Below are positions 24,143 through 33,367 of a stretch of 64,000 nt of DNA, one piece after another. Under the pieces are notes generated by a model. It had not been told where the DNA came from, ran no database searches, and worked only from the letters and a program-made list of their open reading frames with translations. Each line of letters opens with the position of its first letter. Within the stretch, counting starts at the first letter, position 1. Origin of the DNA: Phlegmacium glaucopus (taxonomy: Eukaryota; Basidiomycota; Agaricomycetes; Agaricales; Cortinariaceae); contig MU130701.1 in the NCBI GenBank assembly GCA_015039465.1, forward strand, positions 528,303 to 592,302. The letters run 5' to 3'. The translations under genes were made by a program, and so were the position numbers.

Positions 24143-27100
24143 ATGTCCACTGACGATGGTTTTTTCCAGCACTATTTCACGACTTACCGGAAGGCACTTC
24201 CTAAACGGTCGCTTACCGCGCCTTTCAACCTCTGGAAGAGGTCAAAATCGACACGGAATTCAATTAAATCAGTGTCGGTTTTGTCATTACGCGACATGGA
24301 TCCACAGAGCTCATTGCCATCCACTAATGGATCTTTAAACCACCAACAACAACAACAAGAGCAGCCGGAGCCTCCTACATCAGCTTTCGACCCAGAGATA
24401 TTCCGCTCTTACCTATTGGCATTACTACCACCAGTGATAGGAGCATTCCCCTCCGACCTTGATTCTTTGTTTGATGAAGAATTCGATGCACGTGTAGCGC
24501 GTTTTGCTTCTGATTCAGGTGGTGTTGTATATGTCGTGAAAGTAAAGGAAGAATCGGAAGGTACTATCCCTTTGTTTTACTTTCAAATTTAATGGGATTT
24601 TTTTTTTTTTTTTAACATTCATAAGTTTAGATGACGCACCTCCTACATTCTCATACCATCTTACCCCACACCTAACCTATCAATCTTCACATGTAACAAC
24701 ATTGGCCATCATCAAACGCGGTCCAACTCTTGATCCGACTATGCCGCTTGCTACTCAACTACATTTTTTGAATCTTTTTGGGGGAGATGAAACGCCGTAT
24801 GAAAGTTTGCATGCGGTTGTGAGCTGTGGTGTTAAACCATGGTTTGAAGCTTTTGTTGGTGCGAGAGGGACAGGCAAAGATGGCGATACAAAAATGGGTC
24901 AGATATTCCCCTCATAACTCTAGAGATAAGGGTATTGAACTTGTCAAAACCTTAGGTATACCTATGACGAAGAAAAAATTCGCCGAACTCGAACTGTCAC
25001 TTCTCCACCTTCAACAAAATGTCGAAATTCCAGAAACTCATCTCATCATCCATCCAATTATCCAACGAACAGTCGAACAGGTAATTCATTGAACCTTGGC
25101 TTTTTTATTATAATATTCTAACTTTTTGAGTTGTAAAGGCCCAAGCAGCCGGAACACGACCAAATATCTCACAAATCCCAGCTAAACTGCTTAACGACAG
25201 CACGTTTCTTAATACCCTTCATGGTCATGTCAATGCTTGGATCAAGTCTATTCAATCCGTTACAAAGTTGAACAGAGATGTTGCGTCGGGAACGGCTTCT
25301 CAGGAGATCAACTTTTGGTTGACGTTCGAGAGGGCGTTGGAAGGTATAGAGGCTCAACTTCGAAGTGATGAAGTCAATATGGTCATGGATTGCTTGAGAA
25401 ACGCTAAACGTTTTCATGCTACTGTCAGCTTTATTGCTGATACGGGGTTGAAGGATGCTACTGACCAAGGCAAGTTCGACATTCCATTGAAAACAATGGT
25501 CTAGGGTTTGCTCATATTCTATCTAGTACACAAATACAATCAACTCATGAAAGACTTCCCATTGAATGAACTCCTTTCCGCTACCGACCTGGACAAGATC
25601 CAAGAATCTCTAATCCTCATCTTCGGCCATATCAGCCGTAAACTTCGTCTATCCCCTTATCCCATCCGACGTGCCCTCCCCCTCGTCGAAGCCATCTCGC
25701 GTGACTTCAACGACCAACTTCTGCGTATCCTAACATCTCACCGACTCCCTTACACACCTTACGACACCTTTGAACGTCTCCTCTCACAAACTCTCAATAT
25801 TTTCCGAACATGGGACGACCAAATGAAGGAATTCACTAATGTTGCTAGAGAGGTGGCTAGGAAGAGGAATGAGAGGTTTATTCCTATCAAGATCACTCCT
25901 GCGCATGCTAAGCTGCAAGAGAGGACGAGGTATTTGAGGGAATGGAGGAAGCAGCATGAACAGCTGGCAGTGATGACTGGGCCGACGAAAGGTCTTGGTG
26001 GGGTTGGGATGGAAGTTGGTGGTATGGATATGGAAGAGGAAGTGAAAGAAGCTTATGAAGTTGTGAAAAGAATCGATGTATTGGATGTTAGTGTTGGTAT
26101 GTTTTCATTTCACAAATCTTTGGTGGATAACCCTGGCTCAACGAATCATTTAGAGGGAACGGAGATTTGGGTTACGGCTGAAAATGCCTATAACGAACGC
26201 GTGTCTCGTGTGGAGAACCAAATCATTGCTCGTTTGCGTGATAGGCTAGGGACGGCTCGGAATGCGAATGAGATGTTTAGAGTGTTTTCAAAGTTTAATG
26301 CTCTTTTTGTTCGACCCAAGGTATGTTTTTTTCATCATTATCACTCATTCGAGTCCCTTGTTTATCAATAAAAACAACAGATTCGTGGTGCTATCCAAGA
26401 ATATCAAACACAGCTTATCGATTCGGTGAAGGAGGATATCAAACATTTGCATGAAAAGGTGCGCTTTTCTTTTTTCTCCTGCTACACGAAATAGAGCATT
26501 CATCTGTTGCAAACTCTAGTTCAAGACCCAATACCGTTTCTCAGAAGCCTACCACATGTCACAGATGCGAGATCTACCTCCTATTGCAGGGGCTATCATC
26601 TGGGCTCGACAAATCGAACGACAGCTTCAGACATACATGAAACGAGTCGAAGACGTGTTAGGAAAAGGATGGGAACACTACGCCGAAGGCCAAAAACTCC
26701 AATCCGAAAGCAACGCCTTCCGTAAGAAACTAGACACCTACCCCGTATTCCAAGCCTGGCTGCAAGATATCAGTAGACGAAACATGGGCGTCGACGGACG
26801 ACTTTTCGAGATTGTCCGATTACGCGGAGGAGGGTTCCAATTAGCTGTTAATTTCGATCCTCAGATTATCACTTTGTTTAAAGAAGTGAGGAATCTGCTT
26901 TGGTTGAATTTTCAAGTGCCGCATGCTACGTCGAATTTGGCGAAGGATGCGAAGAGGGTGTATCCTCATGCTGTTAGTTTGATGGAGACTGTGAGGACTT
27001 ATGGGCAGACTTTGGATTTGGTGGAGAGTAATTCGGGTATTGAGTGGTTGGTGGCGGAGTATAGGAATGAATCGCAGAGGATGATTAGTAAAGGTAAGAT

Positions 27101-28579
27101 TTTTTGAGTCGTAGATGTCATTTGGGATCCTGATGAGTTTTTTTTTGGTTGGAAAAAGGTATGAATATTCGTTGGGACCACTTTGTCAATCAATATGACA
27201 CGACACGGTATTCTGGTCCTGATGGAAGGGATACGCGACATATCCAGTTCGTTCGAGAGTTTGCTAGTGTGGTGTCCGTGTTGCAGGTATGTTGGTTTTA
27301 TTATCGTTTTTTTTTCGTAAACTGATGCGCCTTCTCTTTCGTAGGATAAAACGAACAATGTGATTGACCTGTATAAAGATATTCTTCGTGCAGTCGAGGA
27401 CCTCACAACTTGTTCGTACACAACTGAAGCTTTCTCTGAACTCCTTGGAAGAGTCCAAGCTGCGGTAATATACCATCCATCTTTTGTCCTTTACTCGACT
27501 GACTTGACTTGTTCGAAGATTGATCGTCTGAATTTGGAAGGTTATGCAAATCTCGATTATTGGGTAGCCGAATTGGATAAACGCATCGAAACGATCCTGC
27601 TTCAACGATTAACCCACATTATTCAAGTCTGGTGCGCCGAATTCGATAGAGTCGATGATGGTGACACGCGTCGTGATGTACCTCTTCGGGATATAACAAA
27701 TAAACGAAGAGGTGATAAACGGATGAAGGAGGAGAAGGTTGGTTTCGTTTCAGTCTTTCATAGGCAATCTATTGATAAAAATATCAAAGTTCATGGAGGG
27801 TCATATGATACTCAAACCTATTGTGCATGAAATTCGGATACAGAACCAAGTTATCTTTTTGGATCCACCGATAGAATATGCAAGATCGACGTGGATCAAG
27901 CAGCTTCATGATTGGCTAGGTAAATGAATGAATCGAGTTTTTAACTTTTTGTTTGATGTGCTGAAGCTCGATTATAGGTGTCGTTTGTCGATTACGCCGT
28001 ATTCAGAGTTCGCGATATGAGATTGGGTTGCAGATGCAAGGAGCGACAGTAGCAGAGACTACGTACACGTCACTGGTATGTTCTCCTTGAATCTTTTAAG
28101 GTTTTTCTTTTCTGATCGTTCCTTTTCTTTTCTTTTCTCAGTTGACACGTTTCCCAGAAAACGCCAACCTAGAAAGACCATTTGCTTTAATCGAGACCAA
28201 AGTCCAACATCTCAAAGATTACGTCGGCAAATGGCTACAATTCCAATCCCTTTGGGATCTCGAAGCCGAATACGTATTCAACCGACTCGGAGACTCCTTG
28301 GCCAACTGGCAACAGCTACTAACAGAAATCAAGAAAGCACGATCGACGTTTGATACCTCGGATACTCAAAAATCGTTTGGCGTTTGTGTCATTGATTATG
28401 AACAGGTGCAAGCGAGGGTTAATGCGAAATATGATTCGTGGCAGAGGGATATTTTGAGTAGATTTGGTGTCAAGTTGGGTAATGCGATGAAGGAGATGCA
28501 TGCGTCGATATTGAAGGCGCGGAATGATTTAGAACATCATTCGATAGAGGGGTTAGTAGGTGGAAGTCGGAGGTTTTAA
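24143..28579 (+). CDS. dhc1: cytoplasmic dynein heavy chain, tail half (split gene)
   Basis: Fourteen exons (24143-24560, 24631-24897, 24956-25080, 25139-25469, 25527-26096, 26154-26320, 26381-26458, 26520-27093, 27159-27286, 27345-27464, 27519-27737, 27790-27919, 27978-28075, 28142-28579) splice to 3663 nt, 1220 residues. The sequence follows the dynein heavy-chain tail (DHC_N1) throughout: [20 protein letters not shown] near the start, [26 protein letters not shown]-like and [20 protein letters not shown] segments, and [15 protein letters not shown] near the end. The ORF stops right after LEHHSIEG, before the linker and AAA+ motor. In Schizophyllum commune the heavy chain is known to be encoded by two genes, dhc1 (dimerisation tail) and dhc2 (motor), so this is probably a complete dhc1 and not a truncation. 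Intron 4 is a GC-AG intron (25470-25526). An alternative last donor at about 28552 would change only the final residues. The partner dhc2 is not in the window. Confidence 0.88.
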
Positions 28580-28732
28580 TGATTTTTACTCTTACATGCA
28601 GGTTCTCTTTTTCTTTCTTACTTCGTTAGTTTTTCCACTTGTATGCCTTTGCGGAATCATAAGTTAATTGATAGTAACATTTATACACATTTATACACGA
28701 AGGAACAACGTCGACTCATTCAGCGCTCCGAA

Positions 28733-28775
28733 AATCACGTGATTGGTCCGTGCGTTGATATGCGCCCTATAAAAG
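28733..28775 (+). promoter_or_regulatory. U4 snRNA promoter: palindromic E-box and TATA box
   Basis: A perfect palindrome ATCACGTGAT (28733-28742) contains the CACGTG E-box core. A TATA box CCTATAAAAGG sits at 28766-28776, about 30 bp before the inferred U4 start. The spacing fits a polymerase II snRNA promoter. The function of the palindrome is inferred. Confidence 0.6.
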
Positions 28776-28804
28776 GAGCTTCGCCAGTGTTACTTTTTTT
28801 CCTT

Positions 28805-28935
28805 ATCTCTTGTGCTCGGGCATGTACTGTCGCCAGTGAGGTTTCTACCGAGGCACAGTCTTTTTGCTGATTGCAAATTATACATCCGAACCCATCTGTT
28901 AGCTTCGGCTTCCAGTAATTTTTGGAAAAACCAAC
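28805..28935 (+). ncRNA. U4: U4 spliceosomal snRNA
   Basis: The sequence follows the U4 architecture in order. The 5' stretch ATCTCTTGTGC can pair with U6 (stem II). The 5' stem-loop has the K-turn CAGTGAGG opposite CCGAGG, which binds the 15.5K/Snu13 protein. Then comes TTTTTGCTGATTG, the stem I strand that pairs with U6. After the 3' stem-loop (AGCTTCGGCT) the Sm site AATTTTTGG lies at 28918-28926. Length is about 130 nt, similar to other U4 RNAs. U4 chaperones U6 in the U4/U6.U5 tri-snRNP. The 5' end is set by the TATA box about 31-37 bp upstream; the 3' end is approximate. No protein ORF competes for the stretch. Confidence 0.88.
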
Positions 28936-29368
28936 TCGAACTTCTTTTTCTTATGACGATGTTTTTACTTTTGTTTTTAGTGAAAACATTGGAAGAAAAA
29001 GAAGTGTTATATATATTAGTTTGTTGTACTTGTAGCGTAATATAATTGAATGTATTGCGATAACTATTTCTTTGCATTGGTATATGAAATATCAATACAG
29101 CTGTAACATGACTGGAGAGAACTGCCTGTTATAAATGGTGGTGGAGAATGCCTGTTACGGATTTGGCAGTGTTATGTCATGTCACATTGCTTAAATGTGT
29201 GACAAAGTGTGAAACACTTGAAACATAGCTTGCTCACTTAGTTCTGCATCATTGTGGATGTATGATAAATGTATTATAGCATCATATGAACATATAGTGA
29301 ATGGATTTTATGATAAAAAGGGTAATTATGTGGTTTTTTGAGGTGGCTGTTCTTTCTTTATCTGGTGG
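28936..29368. other. intergenic, start of the repeat-rich half
   Basis: AT-rich, no gene seen. Codon-like structure ends here and dispersed repeats begin at 29369. Confidence 0.5.
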
Positions 29369-30341
29369 TGTTAAGTTTTAAGAGAAATGTTGGATGGACT
29401 CCAGAACAGAACCAGACTGTAATGGAAAGGACTATGGCCTCAGTGTATGTGCTGTGCTGCCCAACTCCTATGTTGTCCTGATTTTGGAACTGGAAGAGAA
29501 AGGAACAAGATGGAAAGCCTTAAAAGACTTGAGGAAGAATAAGAGAGGAGAACTAAGTTGATATTTGAAACTGAGGAAAACATACAAGTCTTGTGTTACA
29601 AACTTTATTTTTCTTTCCTTTAACTCCACTGAACATGAGAACATTTCACCACCATATGCTTAACATCCTCTTTTCATTTCCATTTACATATGTTTACCAC
29701 ACCCTTTTCATTGTTTCACTTACATGCATATGACTCATTGTACAAGTCACTTCTATTTTTACTTATGACTCACCTCTTACATGCAGATGACTCATACCTA
29801 TGCACAACTTATCTCTTTTATATAAATACTGTATTTACCTTACTTGTATTCTCTAGCTAGTTCTTGAGAATCTACTTGTTTACTCTTGATCTCTCTCAAA
29901 CTCCTAAGACAATTCCTTGAGACAATCTCTTGGTATTCTTCTGAGCTCACTTTGAATGACGAACAAATCTTTATACGACTGTCTACAGTCAGAGTCATCT
30001 GAACTGTTTGAAGTTGTAATATCTTGAGTACTTAAATAATAACAAGGAATAGCAACCAAATGTAAAAGATAAATATAATAGTGCTGTGCTCTGCTCCTGG
30101 AAGTCCTGCATTCTTGGGTGAATAATCCAATGCTGGTGTGCTGACTGATAATGGGAAAGTGCTGACAAAGATATGGCCATAAAAGTGATGATGAGGGAAA
30201 TGGACTTGGAGTAGTGCTGGAGGGCTGGAATGATATGGAGAACCTTCGGAGATGGATGTAGGAAGAGTAGTTCTGGATGTAAGGGAAAGTACTGTATGGA
30301 TGGAGTGTGGACTACCGGAGACAGCTCCAATGGAGCCAGAT
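29369..30341 (+). mobile_element. LTR of repeat family D, interrupted by a second LTR
   Basis: Starts TGTTAAGTTTTAAG, like the complete family member at 54457-54844. It shares the blocks CTCAGTGTATGTGCTGTGCT, GAACTAAGTTGATATTTGAA and TAAATAATAACAAGGAATAG with copies at 36632 and 54457. The match breaks at 29593 and resumes at 30022 on either side of an inserted LTR. Its 3' end (TGTAACA in the family) is missing; instead another family D start (TGTTAAGTTTAG) follows at 30342. Confidence 0.7.
29594..30021 (+). mobile_element. solo LTR (428 bp) nested in family D, 5-bp TSD
   Basis: Begins TGTTACAA and ends TTGTAATA, near-inverted termini as expected for an LTR. The 5-bp duplication TCTTG flanks it at 29589-29593 and 30022-30026. 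A TATA-like TTTTATATAAATAC lies near 29816. The interrupted host sequence joins cleanly when it is removed. Confidence 0.8.
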
Positions 30342-30470
30342 GTTAAGTTTAGACAAAGGGATAACATTGGAGTAATTCTGGAATGGACAGAACAGAACCG
30401 GAACAAGTAACAGAAAGGACTTTGGCCTTAGTGTATGTGCTGTGCCGCCCAGCTCCTAGGCTCAATACCA
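30342..30470 (+). mobile_element. partial family D LTR
   Basis: Starts TGTTAAGTTTAG and follows the family to the block GCCGCCCAGCTCCTAGG, then departs from it. Confidence 0.6.
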
Positions 30471-31194
30471 GCCGATATGGATGGATACTGATTTGGGATC
30501 AGCTTACCTACCATAACAGCTGGGATGACTTGATCGTAATGCAACACATGAACTTTTTTCAAACTCTGAGATCCCAAAAAGGAAGCCATCCTGCGCATCA
30601 GAATATAATTAGCACATGTGTCCTGGACACGTTTGTATGGATCCTTGAGCATAGACTACTAAAATCAAAGATTTGGAGGACCAAGTATGCCCAAGAAGTT
30701 GTACTTGTAATTTGACTCAATTCACATTATGTTCTGGGGTGACCTCATTGCAACTGAGACATGTTTCGTATGGAGGAGAAACTACTACTCTGTGTTAAAA
30801 TCTATACCCTAGATAGCAGTTAAGATAACTCAGTCTTTGATATAATGACTAATTTATTATTCCACTGTACCTAGATAGCAGTTAAGATAACTAGGAACAG
30901 TGATTGTAAGTAAGATTGTAAGTAAGAAAGAAGTGAAGGAATATTAAATAAGATACACACCTCAGTCTTTGATATAACAACTGAAGAGTTTCTATGTAGT
31001 ACATTTGGTATTTATACGAAGTATAACAATGGTGCCACTGGTGTGGCATGGTGGCCATGCCTCGTTCAAGCGCTTGGTGTGGCCTGGCAGCCACACTTTA
31101 TCCATGAGTACCGCTTTGTTTATGGTGTCAATAATGACCTTAACAGGTCAATATCAACACTGTGCCCTTTCCAAAAAAATCTATCACCCTTGCT
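30471..31194. other. degenerate sequence before the helicase gene
   Basis: No gene recognised. A direct repeat of CTAGATAGCAGTTAAGATAA occurs at about 30812 and 30872, and CTCAGTCTTTGATATAA at about 30828 and 30961, suggesting remnants of a small LTR or tandem unit. Confidence 0.4.
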
Positions 31195-33360
31195 ATGCCT
31201 ATCCAATCTAAAGTCAAGCAGTACACAGCTGAAGAGCTTGATCTTGGCCTTATATCTGATAAAGCATATGAGAGGTTGGGGAAGCAGCCTTTCTGATGGA
31301 AATTAGAGGCATCCATGGCCATATTGTGTGGTAAAGATGTTGTCCTTGACGTTGGAACAGGGAGTAGGAAGACCCTATGCTTCTCTGCTTCTGAATGAGA
31401 AGGATATATCATTGACTATCTCACCTCTCACAGCCCTCATGATAGACCAGGTGAATCCACTAATTTATTAAGAATTATTTCCTAAGTTATTTTCTAAATA
31501 CCTAAAAATCATGAAGGCCAACAGTGCTGTATTCACAACAGTGGCTGTCTGCAAGGAAACTTTATCCCTTGCAGGATCTGACAAGCTTTACGCAGTGAGT
31601 TGTTTTGTGGCCTCACAGAGTCACAGGTGTTTCCCTGAATACAGAAATAGGACATCATTGACAGCAAGTTTTGACAAGTGATTGTCTCACCAGAGATTGC
31701 CACTTCTGTGGAATTCCAAAAGGCTGTCCTCTCAAAGGACTCCTTCATGAATAGTCTCCGTGTTGTCAACATTGACGAGGCACACTGCATTAATGTCTGG
31801 GGTGGTAGCTTCCGGCCAGACTATGCTGCACTTGGAGTTTTGCAAGGGTGCTTTCCCAGAAATGTCTCACTCCTTATTGCATCTGTGACACTACCTGAGC
31901 ATGTCCTTGACGACATACATCGCAAATTGAGGCTTGCCAAAGATGTCAAAATGATACAACTTACCAACTCTCATCCCAATGTGGCCCTTTCTGTACGGGT
32001 AATGAACCATTCTGATGAAGCCAAAGGAGACTTATGGTTCTTGATCCCACCTGAGGCCAAGGAACCCAATCAGGTCCCTGTAACACTTGTGTATTGTAAC
32101 CAGAGGTCAACTACAGAGGATGCTGCTGATCGTGCCAAAGACTGGGCAGAGGAGCAGGGCCTTCCTACAGACTGTGTTGCATTTTACCATGCATTAGTTG
32201 GTGATAAAAGGAAGCGAGAGCTTGAAGAATTACTGTGTGCAGGTAGGGTACATCTTTTGTTTTGCACTGAAGCACTCGGAATGGTGAGTTAATATAATCT
32301 TTCCAATGATATAAACCCCACTTTATCTTCGTGTTAGGGTTGTGACCTTCAAAACATTGCCCGTGTAATATTGTGGGGACTTCCACCAACATTTTGTGCC
32401 TTTGTACAGCAGGCTGGGAGAGCAGGTTGCGATCTCAACACTCTTGGAGAGGCCATCCTCATTGTGCCAAAGAGTATTCTGAAAGATGGCATCTCAAATG
32501 AAGAAGTCAACAATGGTGTAAGCGAGACAGTGATTGAAGCTGAGGCACTCAATTGGGAACCTGAAGAAGTGGAGCTCACCAAAACAGTTATTGAAGCCCT
32601 GAATGAAGAAGGAATTTGTGTTCCTGGGGATTCAGATTCCACAGATGATGAATCTGTAGCAAAAGTTAAGCGAACAAAGAAATTTGGCAAAGATACTAAT
32701 GTTTGAGAATCTCGTGCACTATTGGAATATGTGACCACAGAAGGTTGTCGATGGAAGGTCTGGGATGCTTTTTTTGAGAATGACAAGAAGTGTAACTAAT
32801 AGTGTTTGCTATCAAATTTTAATTGATCAATCACAAAAACAGTGCAATTGAAATACCCTGACAACACATCATACCAGCCAACAACAGGTACACGGTGTTG
32901 TGACAACTGTGAACCTCGATTGTTTTCTGTTGAGGAGGTAACTGTTAAACCCATAGTTCCAGGCCTTAAACGTGGCAAAAAGAAGGGTATATCCGAGGAA
33001 GGACAAGGCTATATTCGCAAGAAACTCAGGAACTGGCAAGATGACACCCTTTTGGATGCATTCTATGGAGATTTAACAGGCCTATCAGGAGCAACTATTA
33101 TAGCTGATGATGTGATTGAGAGGTTAGCAACATGTGGTGAGCGTCTGGAGAACTACTTACAAGTATGGCGGCATGTGCGATGGGCACTGGGGTATGATGA
33201 ATCAGCTAACATGCCGACAATATGGGGAGATATGCTTATGACAGAGCTTGAAAGGATATATAAAACAATGGAAGGATTGGAAGAGGTGGAGGAACGGGCA
33301 CAGTACAGTGCCAATACTATGAAAGATTTTGTAATTATGACCAAAAAAGATTTTCAATAG
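31195..33360 (+). pseudogene. RecQ-like DEAH helicase, degenerate
   Basis: The coding blocks follow the RecQ/SF2 order. Near the start are YTAEELDLGLISDKAYERLG and GKDVVLDVGTGSRKTLCFS (motif I, with R in place of the conserved G). ISPLTALMIDQ and QVIVSPEIATS follow, then motif II NIDEAHCINVWGGSFRPDY (31765 on). TLVYCNQRS, LLFCTEALGM with intron 32283-32338, VQQAGRAGCD (motif VI), and a RecQ-type zinc segment ending RCCDNCEP (32897-32920) complete it, with a 140-residue C-terminal extension. Breaks: TGA in frame near 31294, a frameshift near 31385, and TGA at 32704-32706. RecQ enzymes unwind DNA 3' to 5'. The gene is tail-to-tail with the minus-strand gene at 33368, stop codons 7 bp apart. It may be transposon cargo or a mobile gene family. 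Confidence 0.75.
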
Positions 33361-33367
33361 ACATACA

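Noticed and set aside
24143..28579. dhc1 as a transposon-truncated pseudogene
   Set aside because: No frame break in 14 exons, and split dynein heavy chains are known in agaricomycetes.
31010..31030. loxP-like ATACGAAGTAT
   Set aside because: Only half the site and no inverted partner; chance similarity.
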